From Deltaproteobacteria bacterium (GTDB lineage: Bacteria; Desulfobacterota; WTBG01; JAGOGO01), in NCBI GenBank assembly GCA_017996625.1, contig JAGOGO010000004.1, positions 1-55,899 on the forward strand: 55,899 nt of DNA. The letters are read 5' to 3'. Shown here one piece after another: positions 8,325 to 16,332 of this stretch (position 1 is the stretch's first letter; each line of letters begins with the position of its first letter). Both the position numbers and the translations under genes were made by a program. The notes under the pieces are model-generated. The model was given only the letters and a program-made list of their open reading frames with translations, had not been told where the DNA came from and made no database searches.

Positions 8325-9464
8325 ATGGATCTTGCAGCAAGAATTATTCAGGAATCGTGGAATCTCCTGTTGGCTTCTTCTGTCTACATGCTTTTTGGTA
8401 TTATCATAGCAGGACTGATGCGCGTTTTTATCAGCCCGCAGAAGGTCCTGCAGCACCTTGGTCGCGGCAGAGTCAGATCGGTACTCAAGGCGGCTTTCCT
8501 TGGCATTCCGCTACCCCTTTGCTCATGTGGCGTACTGCCGGCTGCCGCATCGCTCAAGAGGCAGGGTGCTAATAATGGTGCTGTGGTCTCTTTTCTCATT
8601 TCCACGCCCGAATCGGATATCGACGCCATTGTGCTTACCTACGCCCTTCTTGACCCCATCATTACTGCTGCCCGGGTTGTTGCGGGTTTTTTCACCGCGG
8701 TGTGCGCCGGTATTGCGGAAAATATCCGCGGATATGACGACTCTAAGCAGGCTACTCTTGTACCGGACCTGCGCTGTGCAATTGATGCCTGCTGCGACGG
8801 CATCAACTGCCTTCCCGAAGTCCACCGTTCCCACCACTCGTTTATGGAGAAGCTTTACGCCGGATTACGCTATGCCTTCGCTACGCTTTGGGCCGACCTT
8901 GCTGTCTGGTTTCTTGCCGGAATCCTGCTCGCCGGGATAATCACTGCCGTGATTCCCCAGGAGTTGTTGACCCGGTACGTGGGTGGTGGCCTCAGCGCCA
9001 TGCTGATCATGCTCGCTGTCGGTATCCCTCTTTACATCTGTGCCAGCGCATCCACACCGATTGCAGCAGCGCTTATCCTTCAGGGAGTGAGTCCCGGCGC
9101 AGCCCTGGTGTTTATGCTGGCCGGCCCGGCCAGCAATATAACATCACTTACCATGCTCCTGCGCATTCTCGGCACGAGGGCGACTGTTCTCTATCTTGTT
9201 TCCATTGCCTTCTTTTCTGTCGCCTTCGGCCTTCTTACCGACCACGTCTATTCATATTTTAATCTCTCTGCCAGAGCTTTTGCCGGCCAGGGGGCGGAAC
9301 TCATTCCTCATTGGGCCCAGCTGACAGGTGCACTCGTGGTGCTACTCCTCTCGATTCAGCCGCTGTATCGCAGTTTCCGCTCCCGCGTCCACCGAAAAGG
9401 TACTCTGGTATGCGAGGATACTGGCTGCGGCTGCCATGGTGATGGCAATGAAAGTGAAAAGTAA
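8325..9464 (+). CDS. SO_0444/YraQ-type permease, putative Cu/Zn efflux transporter
   Basis: 379 residues with about 8-10 membrane helices in two homologous halves. Family motifs are PLPLCSCGVLPAAASLKRQGANNGAVVSFLISTPESDIDAI (first half) and GIPLYICASASTPIAAALILQGVSPGAALVFMLAGPASNI (second half). A central soluble Cys-rich loop (CAIDACCDGINC) and a Cys/His tail (CEDTGCGCHGDG) could bind metal. The CSCG motif and the SmtB-type regulator upstream match the SO_0444 branch of predicted Cu/Zn exporters in the DUF318 permease family. The gap to the regulator is 63 bases, so the two are probably cotranscribed. Transport of arsenic species is an alternative. Confidence 0.82.
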   Translation: MDLAARIIQESWNLLLASSVYMLFGIIIAGLMRVFISPQKVLQHLGRGRVRSVLKAAFLGIPLPLCSCGVLPAAASLKRQGANNGAVVSFLISTPESDIDAIVLTYALLDPIITAARVVAGFFTAVCAGIAENIRGYDDSKQATLVPDLRCAIDACCDGINCLPEVHRSHHSFMEKLYAGLRYAFATLWADLAVWFLAGILLAGIITAVIPQELLTRYVGGGLSAMLIMLAVGIPLYICASASTPIAAALILQGVSPGAALVFMLAGPASNITSLTMLLRILGTRATVLYLVSIAFFSVAFGLLTDHVYSYFNLSARAFAGQGAELIPHWAQLTGALVVLLLSIQPLYRSFRSRVHRKGTLVCEDTGCGCHGDGNESEK

Positions 9465-9547
9465 GGGATTGACAGGAGCGTTCAATGTTCTGATCTGGGA
9501 TATGCGCATCACCTTTGAACCTGCAACCTTTTAGCAGAAAGTCGCCC

Positions 9548-10213
9548 ATGCATCGAGACTCCATTCCCACGCGAGGAATGACCCTGGATTATGCCGCCCT
9601 TATCTACGATTTTGTTCTGCCGTTGGTCATGTTTGGAAACCAGGCCCGCTACCACCAGGAGATAATCTCCCTGCTTGAACTCAGAAAGTCTGACCGGATT
9701 CTTGACCTCGGCTGTGGCACGGGAGTTCTCACCCGGCTGATTGCCGGTCATCTCGATGCACGAGCCGGCGGCATTGCCACCGGGATTGACGCTGCGGCAA
9801 AGATGATTGTAGTGGCACAAAAGCGGCACGGTACTCGAACGTGCCGCTTCGAAATTGCTGCGGCAGAAAATCTCCCTTTCGAAGATGAATCATTCGAAGG
9901 GGTTGTATCGAGCCTCTTTTTCCATCATGTACCGTTAGATCTAAAACAAAAAGCGATGGCCGAAGCATTCCGTGTGCTCGTTCCGGGCGGCCGACTGGTT
10001 GTTGCGGACATACATACGCCTTCCTCTCTACTGGGATCACTGACTGCACACGTTGCTCGTCTCCTGCATGCTCATTCGCAGATCGAGGAAAACATGCAGG
10101 GAGTACTGCCGATCCTTATTGCTGAAGCTGGCTTTCTTGTGCCGCGGCAGGGCAGAACCTATGGAGGATACATCACTGTCTTCGCATCCACAAAGCCGAA
10201 GGCGCTGGCGTAA
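9548..10213 (+). CDS. class I SAM-dependent methyltransferase
   Basis: 221 residues from ATG 9548; a TTG 11 codons upstream is the only longer alternative. The Methyltransf_11 domain has motif I ILDLGCGTGVLTRLIAG (about residue 45), motif II VTGIDAAAKMI-like acidic turn, and GVVSSLFFHHVPLDLKQKAMAEAFRVLVPGGRLVVADIHTP. The pattern resembles UbiE/ArsM-like small-molecule methyltransferases. It follows the metal-efflux permease by 83 bases; a role in metal(loid) methylation is possible but unsupported, since no cysteine triad typical of ArsM is seen. Confidence 0.8.
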   Translation: MHRDSIPTRGMTLDYAALIYDFVLPLVMFGNQARYHQEIISLLELRKSDRILDLGCGTGVLTRLIAGHLDARAGGIATGIDAAAKMIVVAQKRHGTRTCRFEIAAAENLPFEDESFEGVVSSLFFHHVPLDLKQKAMAEAFRVLVPGGRLVVADIHTPSSLLGSLTAHVARLLHAHSQIEENMQGVLPILIAEAGFLVPRQGRTYGGYITVFASTKPKALA

Positions 10214-10417
10214 GGAGATACTCGAGTATCTTCATCGGATCTCGCATGAAATTCTTTCTCCCGGTTCAGGACTGACGGTATCCGGCGCGCATCTTTCCGC
10301 AGCCGCTACCGAGAAGAACGGTATCGAGTCATTATCACACGGGTGGCAAGAGGGTACATCACAGTGAGATTAGATGTCAGACATCTGACGCTATGACGGG
10401 GAATTACAACCAGCCTC
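10214..10417. other. convergent gap with two perfect palindromes
   Basis: Two genes converge here. A 16-bp perfect palindrome, AGATACTCGAGTATCT (10216-10231), begins 2 bases after the methyltransferase stop. A second one, AGATGTC-A-GACATCT (10372-10386), lies 32 bases before the end of the opposite gene. Neither is followed by a T-run in either direction, so they are not classic terminators. No gene is apparent between them. Confidence 0.6.
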
Positions 10418-11056
10418 TTATCGCGACTCGTATTTCCGCACTTCCCTTCTAATTCTTTGCAGAAAACTCACCATTTCTTTCTGCGAGTCGCTGAAAATCG
10501 AAGCAATCTCGATCACAGTTGCCTGGTAATCTTTGGTAATCCGTTGCACTTCTTCCCAGGCGCTATCCTCCTGCCGAGTCCCCCGATACTTTTCGTACAG
10601 GTCAAGAGCGAACTTCAGCGACACGTCGAGCGATCTGATGGAAGCAAGAAGGTCAAGAAGCTTCTTGAATACCTCGGCATTAATAAATGCGCTTTCTTCG
10701 GGATCAAAGTATACGACCACCGTATTGGCAAGATCATTGGCTGCTTGAGAAATCTTAAGCCACTGGGAAGTGAGCGCGTCGCTGGTGACCCGAAAAAGCT
10801 GAAATTCTACCTCCCGCTCTTTGGTGGTAATTCTTTCGTAGAGAGCAACAATACCCTGCAGCAGTGCCGCGCTGGCATGCCATTGGGACATCGCATGTTC
10901 GGCTGCCTGCAGTTTGCGCTCGAAGAATAAACGCTCCAGCACCAGTTTTTGCTCACTTTTCCTCTGCAGGATGCTGAAAGCTCTGGTTAGGATAATCGTT
11001 ATAAGCGATCCGGCGAGCGCCCCGAACAGCGACTCAAGTGCAATTGTCGTCTCCAT
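10418..11056 (-). CDS. membrane-anchored coiled-coil protein, function unknown
   Basis: 212 residues; AAGGATG precedes the ATG. One N-terminal membrane helix (ALESLFGALAGSLITIILTRAFSIL, residues 7-30) is followed by a long mostly helical cytosolic part (about residues 35-212) with a basic end (RRIRREVRKYESR-like) and no recognisable catalytic motif. It faces away from the unknown gene at 11375 and converges with the methyltransferase. I do not recognise the family; a scaffold or sensor-like role would be a guess. Confidence 0.7.
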   Translation of the reverse strand: METTIALESLFGALAGSLITIILTRAFSILQRKSEQKLVLERLFFERKLQAAEHAMSQWHASAALLQGIVALYERITTKEREVEFQLFRVTSDALTSQWLKISQAANDLANTVVVYFDPEESAFINAEVFKKLLDLLASIRSLDVSLKFALDLYEKYRGTRQEDSAWEEVQRITKDYQATVIEIASIFSDSQKEMVSFLQRIRREVRKYESR

Positions 11057-11374
11057 GCAAGCATCCTTTTCTCAAGAAGTCGTTAAATGGATAAGTGGTT
11101 GATTGGAGAACCGGGAAAATGGAGAATTGGTTAGATGGTAAAATCGTGCCCGCCACGTTCCCGTTCAACCTTTTTCCCGTTTGACCATTCTACCAATTTA
11201 CCATTCAACTATTCCACCAATTTCCCATTCCTCCATTTGACCAATTTCACATTCAATCAATTCTCCACGATCTGAGGCTGCCTTACGGTTGACAAGCAAT
11301 AATCAAAGAAGCTACAGTTACGAAGGAGTATGCTTAACTAAGCACCACTGCACTGACAAGGAGTTCTGCAAGCG
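11057..11374. repeat. intergenic octad repeats in inverted arrangement, plus promoter region
   Basis: About 11090-11150 reads as 8-base units of the type GGAGAATT/GGTTAGAT. About 11180-11275 reads as 8-base units such as TTCTACCA, ATTTACCA, TTCCACCA, ATTTCCCA and TTGACCA-like variants. The two arms are complementary in composition and order, so RNA from either strand could form a long imperfect hairpin. After 11280 the sequence becomes ordinary promoter/leader sequence. Confidence 0.65.
11289..11318 (+). promoter_or_regulatory. putative promoter of the LPC/CQLG repeat protein
   Basis: TTGACA (11289-11294) and TACAGT (11313-11318) are separated by 18 bases. The coding start lies 57 bases downstream with AAGGAG in front of it. 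The match is moderate. Confidence 0.45.
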
Positions 11375-11812
11375 ATGTCGAGCAAAGAAAAGACTAAGGC
11401 CGTTATTGACTATCCTTCAGGCACCAAGCCGGATCCCAAGATTGCTGCCGCCATCAGCCGCCGTCTGAAGGACGGCAAGCTTCCATGCGTTCGTGCATTC
11501 GAAATTGCCCGGGAGCTTTCCGTACCACTTCTCCATGTTGGATACACCGCTGATCTCCTTCGGGTTCGCATCAGCGCATGCCAGCTCGGACTTTTTGGTT
11601 ACGAGCCCCAGCGCTGTATTGTACAGGTTCCGGTTGCGGCAAATGCTGAAATGGACCACATGATTGACCAGAATCTGACAAACGGACGGCTGCCCTGTGC
11701 CGCGGCTTTCACCATCGCCAAGGCACTGAGAATTCCGAGAATGGACGTTTCCTCAGCATGTCAGGGCAGGAATATCAAGGTCTGCACCTGTCAGCTCGGT
11801 GCGTTTGGATGA
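11375..11812 (+). CDS. protein with two tandem LPC...CQLG domains, function unknown
   Basis: 145 residues; AAGGAG lies 9-10 bases before ATG 11375. The protein consists of two copies of one about 45-residue unit, at roughly residues 28-72 and 98-145. Both read [KR]LPCxxAFxIAxxLxxPxxxV...IxxxxCQLGxFG, with about 45% identity by eye. Each has a predicted helix-turn-helix-like helical core and two fixed cysteines, in LPC and CQLG, that could bind metal or form a redox pair across the unit. There is no signal peptide or membrane helix. The gene stands alone behind its own likely promoter and is followed by a strong inverted repeat. I recognise the motif as one recurring in anaerobes but know no function. 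Confidence 0.75.
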   Translation: MSSKEKTKAVIDYPSGTKPDPKIAAAISRRLKDGKLPCVRAFEIARELSVPLLHVGYTADLLRVRISACQLGLFGYEPQRCIVQVPVAANAEMDHMIDQNLTNGRLPCAAAFTIAKALRIPRMDVSSACQGRNIKVCTCQLGAFG

Positions 11813-11819
11813 GGCAAGG

Positions 11820-11899
11820 CCGTTGTCCGTTCACCGTTATCCGTTTTCCGTAAGGGAAAAAGAAGTAGTTTTTGTCGGTGAACGGTGAACGGACAACGG
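11820..11899 (+). repeat. heptad inverted repeat, possible terminator-like hairpin
   Basis: Bases 11820-11838 and 11881-11899 are perfect 19-bp inverted complements, made of 7-base units of the type TCACCGT/TGTCCGT. They enclose a 42-base loop. The structure begins 7 bases after the stop of the LPC/CQLG gene and would form a strong RNA hairpin at its 3' end, but no T-run follows. Confidence 0.75.
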
Positions 11900-11981
11900 T
11901 CATCAATTTGCTGGTCAGCATGGATCGGCCGCGGACAACAATTTACAATCAACATCCTCGCGCCCACTTCGGAAAAAAATT

Positions 11982-12683
11982 ATGATTCCCTTGCGCGATC
12001 GAAATCCCTCTAGGACGCTGCCGTATGTGAGCATCGGGCTCATTGTCGTCAACGCAGCCGCCTTTTTCTATCAGCTCTCGCTTGGACAGCACCTTGAACC
12101 TTTTTTGATTCAGTACGGCCTGGTGCCGGCTCGGCTCCTCCATGTAGGCGAGTCTGCTGGGGTCTCCATAGGCAGTGCATTCGTTCCATTGTTCACCTCC
12201 ATGTTCTTTCACGGCGGCTGGCTGCATATCATCGGTAATATGTGGTATCTATGGATTTTCGGCGACAATGTCGAGGACCGGCTCGGCCACAGCCGGTTTC
12301 TTGTTTTCTATCTTCTCTGCGGTATCGCCGCTGGTATTATCCACACTCTGTTCAATCTCAGCTCAGCTGTACCCACTATCGGCGCGAGCGGCGCAATTGC
12401 CGGCGTGCTCGGAGCGTATCTGATCAGTTTCCCCCACGCCCGGATTCTCACAGCAATCCCCATATTCATCTTTATTCAGATTGTTGAAATCCCCGCCATC
12501 TTCTTTCTTGTTTTCTGGTTCATTCTTCAGTTCTTCAGTGGTGCTCTCTCAGTCACTTCCACAGCGACATCGGCACAAGCAGGTGGAATAGCCTGGTGGG
12601 CACATGTCGGCGGGTTTGTGTTCGGCATCATTCTCGTTTTTGTATTCTCGAAGCGCCGAGGCTTCAGTCGACGGTATTACTGA
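11982..12683 (+). CDS. rhomboid-family intramembrane serine protease
   Basis: 233 residues, six or seven membrane helices. Hallmarks are HGGWLHIIGNMWYLWIFGDNVEDRLG (helix 2, His/Asn oxyanion region), GASGAIAGVLGAY (helix 4, catalytic Ser) and WWAHVGGFVFGIIL (helix 6, catalytic His). The first loop carries the usual long amphipathic insertion. Rhomboids cleave transmembrane helices of substrate proteins within the inner membrane. The length and single domain match short bacterial rhomboids. The ribosome site before ATG 11982 is weak (GGAAAAAAA). Substrate unknown. Confidence 0.93.
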   Translation: MIPLRDRNPSRTLPYVSIGLIVVNAAAFFYQLSLGQHLEPFLIQYGLVPARLLHVGESAGVSIGSAFVPLFTSMFFHGGWLHIIGNMWYLWIFGDNVEDRLGHSRFLVFYLLCGIAAGIIHTLFNLSSAVPTIGASGAIAGVLGAYLISFPHARILTAIPIFIFIQIVEIPAIFFLVFWFILQFFSGALSVTSTATSAQAGGIAWWAHVGGFVFGIILVFVFSKRRGFSRRYY

Positions 12684-12699
12684 TTACCTCCGCGAAAGC

Positions 12700-12770
12700 G
12701 CGGAGCCCAACGGCTCAAGCCGTTCAAACTGTTCCATCCGTTCAAACGGTTTGAACTGTTTACGACGCCA
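12700..12770. repeat. short nonad repeat array
   Basis: Between the rhomboid stop and the nth stop, 9-base units such as CCGTTCAAA, CTGTTCCAT, CCGTTCAAA, CGGTTTGAA and CTGTTTACG follow each other. Parts are self-complementary (GTTCAAAC/GTTTGAAC). It is the same vocabulary as the array at 20871-20952. It lies between convergent genes and may serve as a bidirectional 3' hairpin. Confidence 0.6.
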
Positions 12771-13428
12771 TCCTCTGGTCCTGATAGTAGTCGCACTCCT
12801 TGGTTAGAAGACACTGAGCACAGAGCGGCTTGCGAGCTGTGCAAAGATAGCGGCCGTGGAAAACCAGCAGGTGTGAGAATTCTGTCCAGAGCGGTTGAGG
12901 AACGATTTCCATCAGGTCAGATTCCACCCTTATCGCATCCTTCCCTTGGCTCAAACCGAGCCTGCGGCTCACCCGGAACACATGTGTATCCACCGTAATT
13001 CCCGGAACACCGAAGGCATTACCCAGGATCACGTTAGCGCTCTTACGGCCGATGCCCGGCAGGGTGATAAGCTCTTCCAAGGTACTGGGAACGCTTCCAT
13101 GAAACCGAGCGACAATCATACGACCGCACTCTTGAATAGCCTTTGCCTTATTCCGAAAAAAACCGGTGCTGCGAATATCTTCTTCCAGCTCGCCCAAGGC
13201 TGTTTCCGCATAATCCCGGGCTGTTGGATACTTTCTAAAAAGACTCTTGGTAACCTCGTTGACTCGCTTGTCAGTGCACTGTGCCGACAGGATCGTAGCT
13301 ACCAGCAGTTGGAGCGGCGTCGTAAAGTCCAGCTCACACCGAGCATGGGGATGCATTTTTTTCAGCAGGGGCATAATTCTTTTCACTTTTTCTTTTTCAT
13401 CCCCGACGTGATGAACGGTCCCGGCCAT
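12760..13428 (-). CDS. nth: endonuclease III, DNA glycosylase/AP lyase
   Basis: 222 residues from the ATG at 13428, which has AAGGAG 8 bases upstream; a longer frame to 13581 lacks a site and runs into repeats. The HhH-GPD fold is clear: LPGIGRKSANVILGNAFG contains the helix-hairpin-helix and the catalytic Lys, and VDTHVFRVSRRL the catalytic Asp. The C-terminal [4Fe-4S] loop C-x6-C-x2-C-x5-C is complete (CTARKPLCAQCLLTKEC). Nth removes oxidised pyrimidines in base excision repair. It converges with the rhomboid gene. Confidence 0.95.
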   Translation of the reverse strand: MAGTVHHVGDEKEKVKRIMPLLKKMHPHARCELDFTTPLQLLVATILSAQCTDKRVNEVTKSLFRKYPTARDYAETALGELEEDIRSTGFFRNKAKAIQECGRMIVARFHGSVPSTLEELITLPGIGRKSANVILGNAFGVPGITVDTHVFRVSRRLGLSQGKDAIRVESDLMEIVPQPLWTEFSHLLVFHGRYLCTARKPLCAQCLLTKECDYYQDQRMAS

Positions 13429-13962
13429 GATCACGCTCCTTTTTTGGAAAGAGGGTTCAGTACTATCCTTCTCATAGCACAAACCACCTGCCAAGTAAAT
13501 CGCCGCAAGAGGGGATTCAAAGGGAATAGTAAGGAGTAAAGAGTCAGGAGTTAGGAGTAAGAACCAATAGACACGACTCACCCCTCGTCTTTGTACTTCT
13601 CGTATGAAACGTGACCTCGCACAGGGGAGCCTGCCCTGAGCCAGCCGAAGGGCTGAGCACGCGGAGAAAAGGGTTTAGGAGATTGCCACGTCATCACGCC
13701 TTCGGCGTGATTCCTCGCAATGATAATCCTTTTTCCCCTGCGCCCTCTGCGTCACCGCGCGAGAAAGAGGGCGGGCACCAGGGAAGGATCTTCTTACTTC
13801 TTACTTCTTACTTCTTACTTCTTACTTCTTACTTTTCACTGTAGTGTGAGAGCAGCGTTCTCGCCGCGAATGAGTTTCGACAAAAATTGATTGAGATATA
13901 AGGACTGTTTCGCTATAGTTGAAACGTTTTTGCCGATCTCACACCGCACTCAAGGAAAAAGA
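13429..13962. repeat. mosaic of interspersed repeats and heptad arrays
   Basis: Heptads of the type AGGAGTT/AAGAGTC run over about 13529-13563, and a near-perfect (CTTACTT/CTTCTTA)n array of period 7 over about 13793-13836. Between them (about 13595-13792) lies a composite element. Its words (TATGAAAC.TGACCTCGC, GAGCACGCGGAGAA, GAGATTGCCACGTC, AATCCTTTTTCCCCTGCGC, GGGCACCAGGGAA) recur at 29317-29610 and, in part, at 38870-38925. No gene is seen. The last 70 bases hold the ftsY promoter. Confidence 0.7.
13891..13919 (+). promoter_or_regulatory. putative ftsY promoter
   Basis: TTGAGA (13891-13896), 17-base spacer and TATAGT (13914-13919). The expected transcription start near 13926 leaves a 37-base leader before ATG 13963, which excludes the longer in-frame start at 13891. 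Confidence 0.55.
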
Positions 13963-15033
13963 ATGAATACGGATTCCTCTTCAAAAGGATTCTTTGGTAA
14001 ACTCTTCTCTCGCAAGAAACCTGCGGACACCCACGACGCCGGCCAGCCGCCCGTTTCACCTCCGGCGAACAACCTGCCCTCCAATACTCATCCGGATGTG
14101 CCGGGAAAAAAGGACAGCAAGGCCACCTTTCTCCAAAGGCTTCGGTCAAGTCTGAAAAAAACTCACGACGTACTGGTCACGCCGGTCGATGAACTTATTC
14201 TTGGCAGAAAACAGGTTGATGTTGAGACCTATGAAGGAATCGAAGAGATTCTGGTTCTCTCTGATGTCGGTCCGGCTACCAGCGCCAGGCTGATTGCTGC
14301 TGTGCAGAGCCGACTGCGACATGGAGAAGCTACCCGGCCCGATCTGATCAAGCAGTATCTGAAAGAAGAAATGCTCAAGATTCTTTCCGGCCGGCAGCAG
14401 TCTCTCGACATCTCTGCAGCAAAACCTTTTGTGGTAATGGCGATTGGCGTCAATGGAGCCGGCAAGACTACCACCATCGCAAAACTGGCTGGTCAATTCC
14501 GGGCGCAGGGGCGCAAAGTGATGCTTGCTGCTGCCGATACTTTTCGCGCTGCCGGCATTGAGCAGCTGGAAATCTGGGCAGAACGATCCGGCTGTGAGGT
14601 GATTAAACAGAAAAAAGGAACTGACCCGTCCGCTGTGGTTTTCGATGCAATTCACGCCGCCAAAGCTCGAAACGCCGACCTCCTCATTGTTGATACCGCA
14701 GGTCGGCTGCATACTAAGGTTAACCTGATGGAGGAGCTGAAAAAAATTAAGCGGATCATGAGTCGAGAATATCCAGGTGCTCCTCATGAAACGCTGCTTG
14801 TTCTTGATGCCACCACTGGCCAGAATGCGATTTCTCAGGCAAAACAGTTCAAGGAAGCTCTCGGATACACGGGAATTGTGCTTACCAAACTTGATGGTTC
14901 GGCAAAGGGTGGGGTTATCGTTGGAATCTGCGATGAACTGAAGATTCCTATCCGGGCAATCGGCATTGGCGAGCAGATGGATGATTTACGAGAATTCAAT
15001 GCTCAGGAATTCGTAGACGCCCTCTTTGAATAA
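13963..15033 (+). CDS. ftsY: signal recognition particle receptor FtsY
   Basis: 356 residues from ATG 13963, preceded by AAGGAAAAAGA. An acidic, low-complexity A-like region (residues 1-55) precedes the N domain (about 60-140). The SRP-type G domain follows: [16 protein letters not shown] (P-loop), [28 protein letters not shown], and the closing [22 protein letters not shown]. FtsY docks the SRP-ribosome complex at the inner membrane for cotranslational insertion. It is a single gene between two repeat-bearing gaps. Confidence 0.97.
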   Translation: MNTDSSSKGFFGKLFSRKKPADTHDAGQPPVSPPANNLPSNTHPDVPGKKDSKATFLQRLRSSLKKTHDVLVTPVDELILGRKQVDVETYEGIEEILVLSDVGPATSARLIAAVQSRLRHGEATRPDLIKQYLKEEMLKILSGRQQSLDISAAKPFVVMAIGVNGAGKTTTIAKLAGQFRAQGRKVMLAAADTFRAAGIEQLEIWAERSGCEVIKQKKGTDPSAVVFDAIHAAKARNADLLIVDTAGRLHTKVNLMEELKKIKRIMSREYPGAPHETLLVLDATTGQNAISQAKQFKEALGYTGIVLTKLDGSAKGGVIVGICDELKIPIRAIGIGEQMDDLREFNAQEFVDALFE

Positions 15034-15222
15034 GGGGATGGCAGCCAGCTGATTACCCAAGGACCGGTGTCGAGCTGTGACGATCGACCGTATAGACTTT
15101 TGGCGAGATGCTCAATTGCTCCCTGCTCCACTGCTCGTCGAGGCTTCGTGCGTAAGCGCGAAGTCGAAATCCCGCGCCTCGCTGGACTCCATTGCTCCTT
15201 GCTCCTGTTCCGAGCAGATTCC

Positions 15223-15250
15223 TTGACTTCACCAGAGTTTTTCCTATCAT
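15223..15250 (+). promoter_or_regulatory. putative promoter of the Memo/AMMECR1 operon
   Basis: TTGACT (15223-15228), 16-base spacer and TATCAT (15245-15250). Transcription would begin near 15257, giving a leader of about 150 bases before ATG 15407. Confidence 0.55.
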
Positions 15251-15312
15251 ACAAAAGAATAGGTATCAATTGACAAAGGCCTTCTCTTCATAAATAATGC
15301 AACACAGTCCGA

Positions 15313-15399
15313 ACCACTCTCCCGCTTCACGGAAGCACGGCGAGCAGGAGCTCAGGACCAATCGGAGAGTGGTAACCCATTCTTCTGGGGTTGGGAGAG
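15313..15399 (+). promoter_or_regulatory. candidate structured leader RNA with alternative pairings over the ribosome site
   Basis: ACCACTCTCC (15313-15322) pairs perfectly with GGAGAGTGGT (15364-15373). This 10-bp helix encloses two small hairpins, GCTTC-ACG-GAAGC (15324-15336) and GAGC-AGGA-GCTC (15342-15353), so the whole forms a three-way junction. A further hairpin AACCC/GGGTT follows (15374-15378 with 15388-15392). The same upstream strand, CTCTCCC (15317-15323), can instead pair with GGGAGAG (15393-15399), which is the likely ribosome-binding sequence 7 bases before ATG 15407. The two folds exclude each other, as in a translational riboswitch. I recognise no known riboswitch class; the fold is read by eye. 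Confidence 0.45.
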
Positions 15400-15406
15400 C
15401 AGTGTC

Positions 15407-16246
15407 ATGAAAAAACCAATGGATCTGACGGATACAATCCGTCGCCCGGTGGTGGCTGGTTCGTTCTATACTGCGCACGCTCCAAGTTTGTCGGACGAAA
15501 TTGTCAGCTATCTGAAAAGCGTGCCTGACCGCAGCCTTGAACGCCTTCCCATCGGCCTGATAGTACCGCACGCAGGCTATATGTACTCCGGCCAGATCGC
15601 GGCTTATGGCTATAAGCACATTGTCGGGTTGCGGTATGACACCGTCATCGTTTGTGCACCAAGTCATCGAGCTTATTTCCCCGGCGCGTCAGTAGACCGA
15701 AAAAGCGCATACCGCACTCCCTTGGGGGATATTCCTATCGACAGTGCTCTCGCCGAATCCCTGATGACGAGCTGCGATCTCATCTCCTTTTATGAGCAGG
15801 CACATGCCGAGGAGCACGCAGTCGAAGTACAACTGCCATTTCTACAAACGGCGCTCCAGGATCTCTCCATAGTTCCATTCATCATGGGAAGTCAGGACCT
15901 GGAGACCTGTGAAGCACTGGCTCAGGCTCTTGCGAAATGCATCCAAGGCCGGAATGTTCTCACTGTGGCCAGTTCTGACCTGTCCCATTATCACCCACAT
16001 GGGCAAGCCACTGTGCTCGATCAGCATGTCATCGATCATATCACGGCCTACGATCCTCAAGGTCTCGCCCTTGGACTGAAGCGACGACACATGGAAGCAT
16101 GCGGGGGAGGACCGATTATTACCACCCTCTTTCTCGGCAAGCATCTCGGAGCTACCCGTGCCGAGATCGTAAAATATGCCACGTCCGGTGATGTATCCGG
16201 AGATTACAGCGGTGTGGTTGGATACGCGGCTGGAGTGATTTATTAG
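15407..16246 (+). CDS. Memo-family protein (AmmeMemoRadiSam system protein B)
   Basis: 279 residues, the family's usual length. Memo proteins share the fold of extradiol/LigB-type dioxygenases with a metal-like centre of His and Cys. The expected residues are visible: VPHAGYMYSG (His), APSHRAYFPG (His), EEHAVEVQLPFLQ, SSDLSHYHPHG (His), and EACGGGPI (Cys). Human MEMO1 has been linked to redox and metal handling; the bacterial role is unknown. GGGAGAG is 7 bases before the ATG. The AMMECR1 gene follows, and a second, longer Memo gene comes after that. ATG 15419 is an alternative start. Confidence 0.9.
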   Translation: MKKPMDLTDTIRRPVVAGSFYTAHAPSLSDEIVSYLKSVPDRSLERLPIGLIVPHAGYMYSGQIAAYGYKHIVGLRYDTVIVCAPSHRAYFPGASVDRKSAYRTPLGDIPIDSALAESLMTSCDLISFYEQAHAEEHAVEVQLPFLQTALQDLSIVPFIMGSQDLETCEALAQALAKCIQGRNVLTVASSDLSHYHPHGQATVLDQHVIDHITAYDPQGLALGLKRRHMEACGGGPIITTLFLGKHLGATRAEIVKYATSGDVSGDYSGVVGYAAGVIY

Positions 16247-16332
16247 TGCAGGAATGCGCTTCCGGTTTATTGGCCCCAGACGGCGGCGGACCGGATCCGG
16301 TCGGTGCAAAAAAACATATCGAGGACAATCAC

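Larger units (their letters stand above)
15034..15406 (+). other. leader region: heptads, promoter and foldable 5' leader
   Basis: About 15107-15215 contains period-7 words (TTGCTCC, CTGCTCC) and a hairpin CTTCGTGC/GCGCGAAG around 15145-15165. From 15223 the region holds a promoter and then a roughly 150-base untranslated leader, described separately. No open reading frame of coding quality is present. Confidence 0.6.

Noticed and set aside
9548-10213. Arsenite methyltransferase (ArsM) next to the ArsR-family regulator
   Set aside because: The conserved cysteines needed by ArsM are not present; only a generic SAM-binding fold is supported.
10053-10367. A 104-residue plus-strand frame after the methyltransferase
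   Set aside because: Most of it overlaps the methyltransferase in another frame, and the tail has no recognisable composition or ribosome site.
12895-13539. A 214-residue plus-strand frame
   Set aside because: It is antisense to nth, whose active-site and Fe-S residues are complete; the frame shows no recognisable domain.
13793-13836. Possible CRISPR-like array from regular short repeats
   Set aside because: Units are 7 bases with no spacers and no cas genes are present; it is a simple heptad array.
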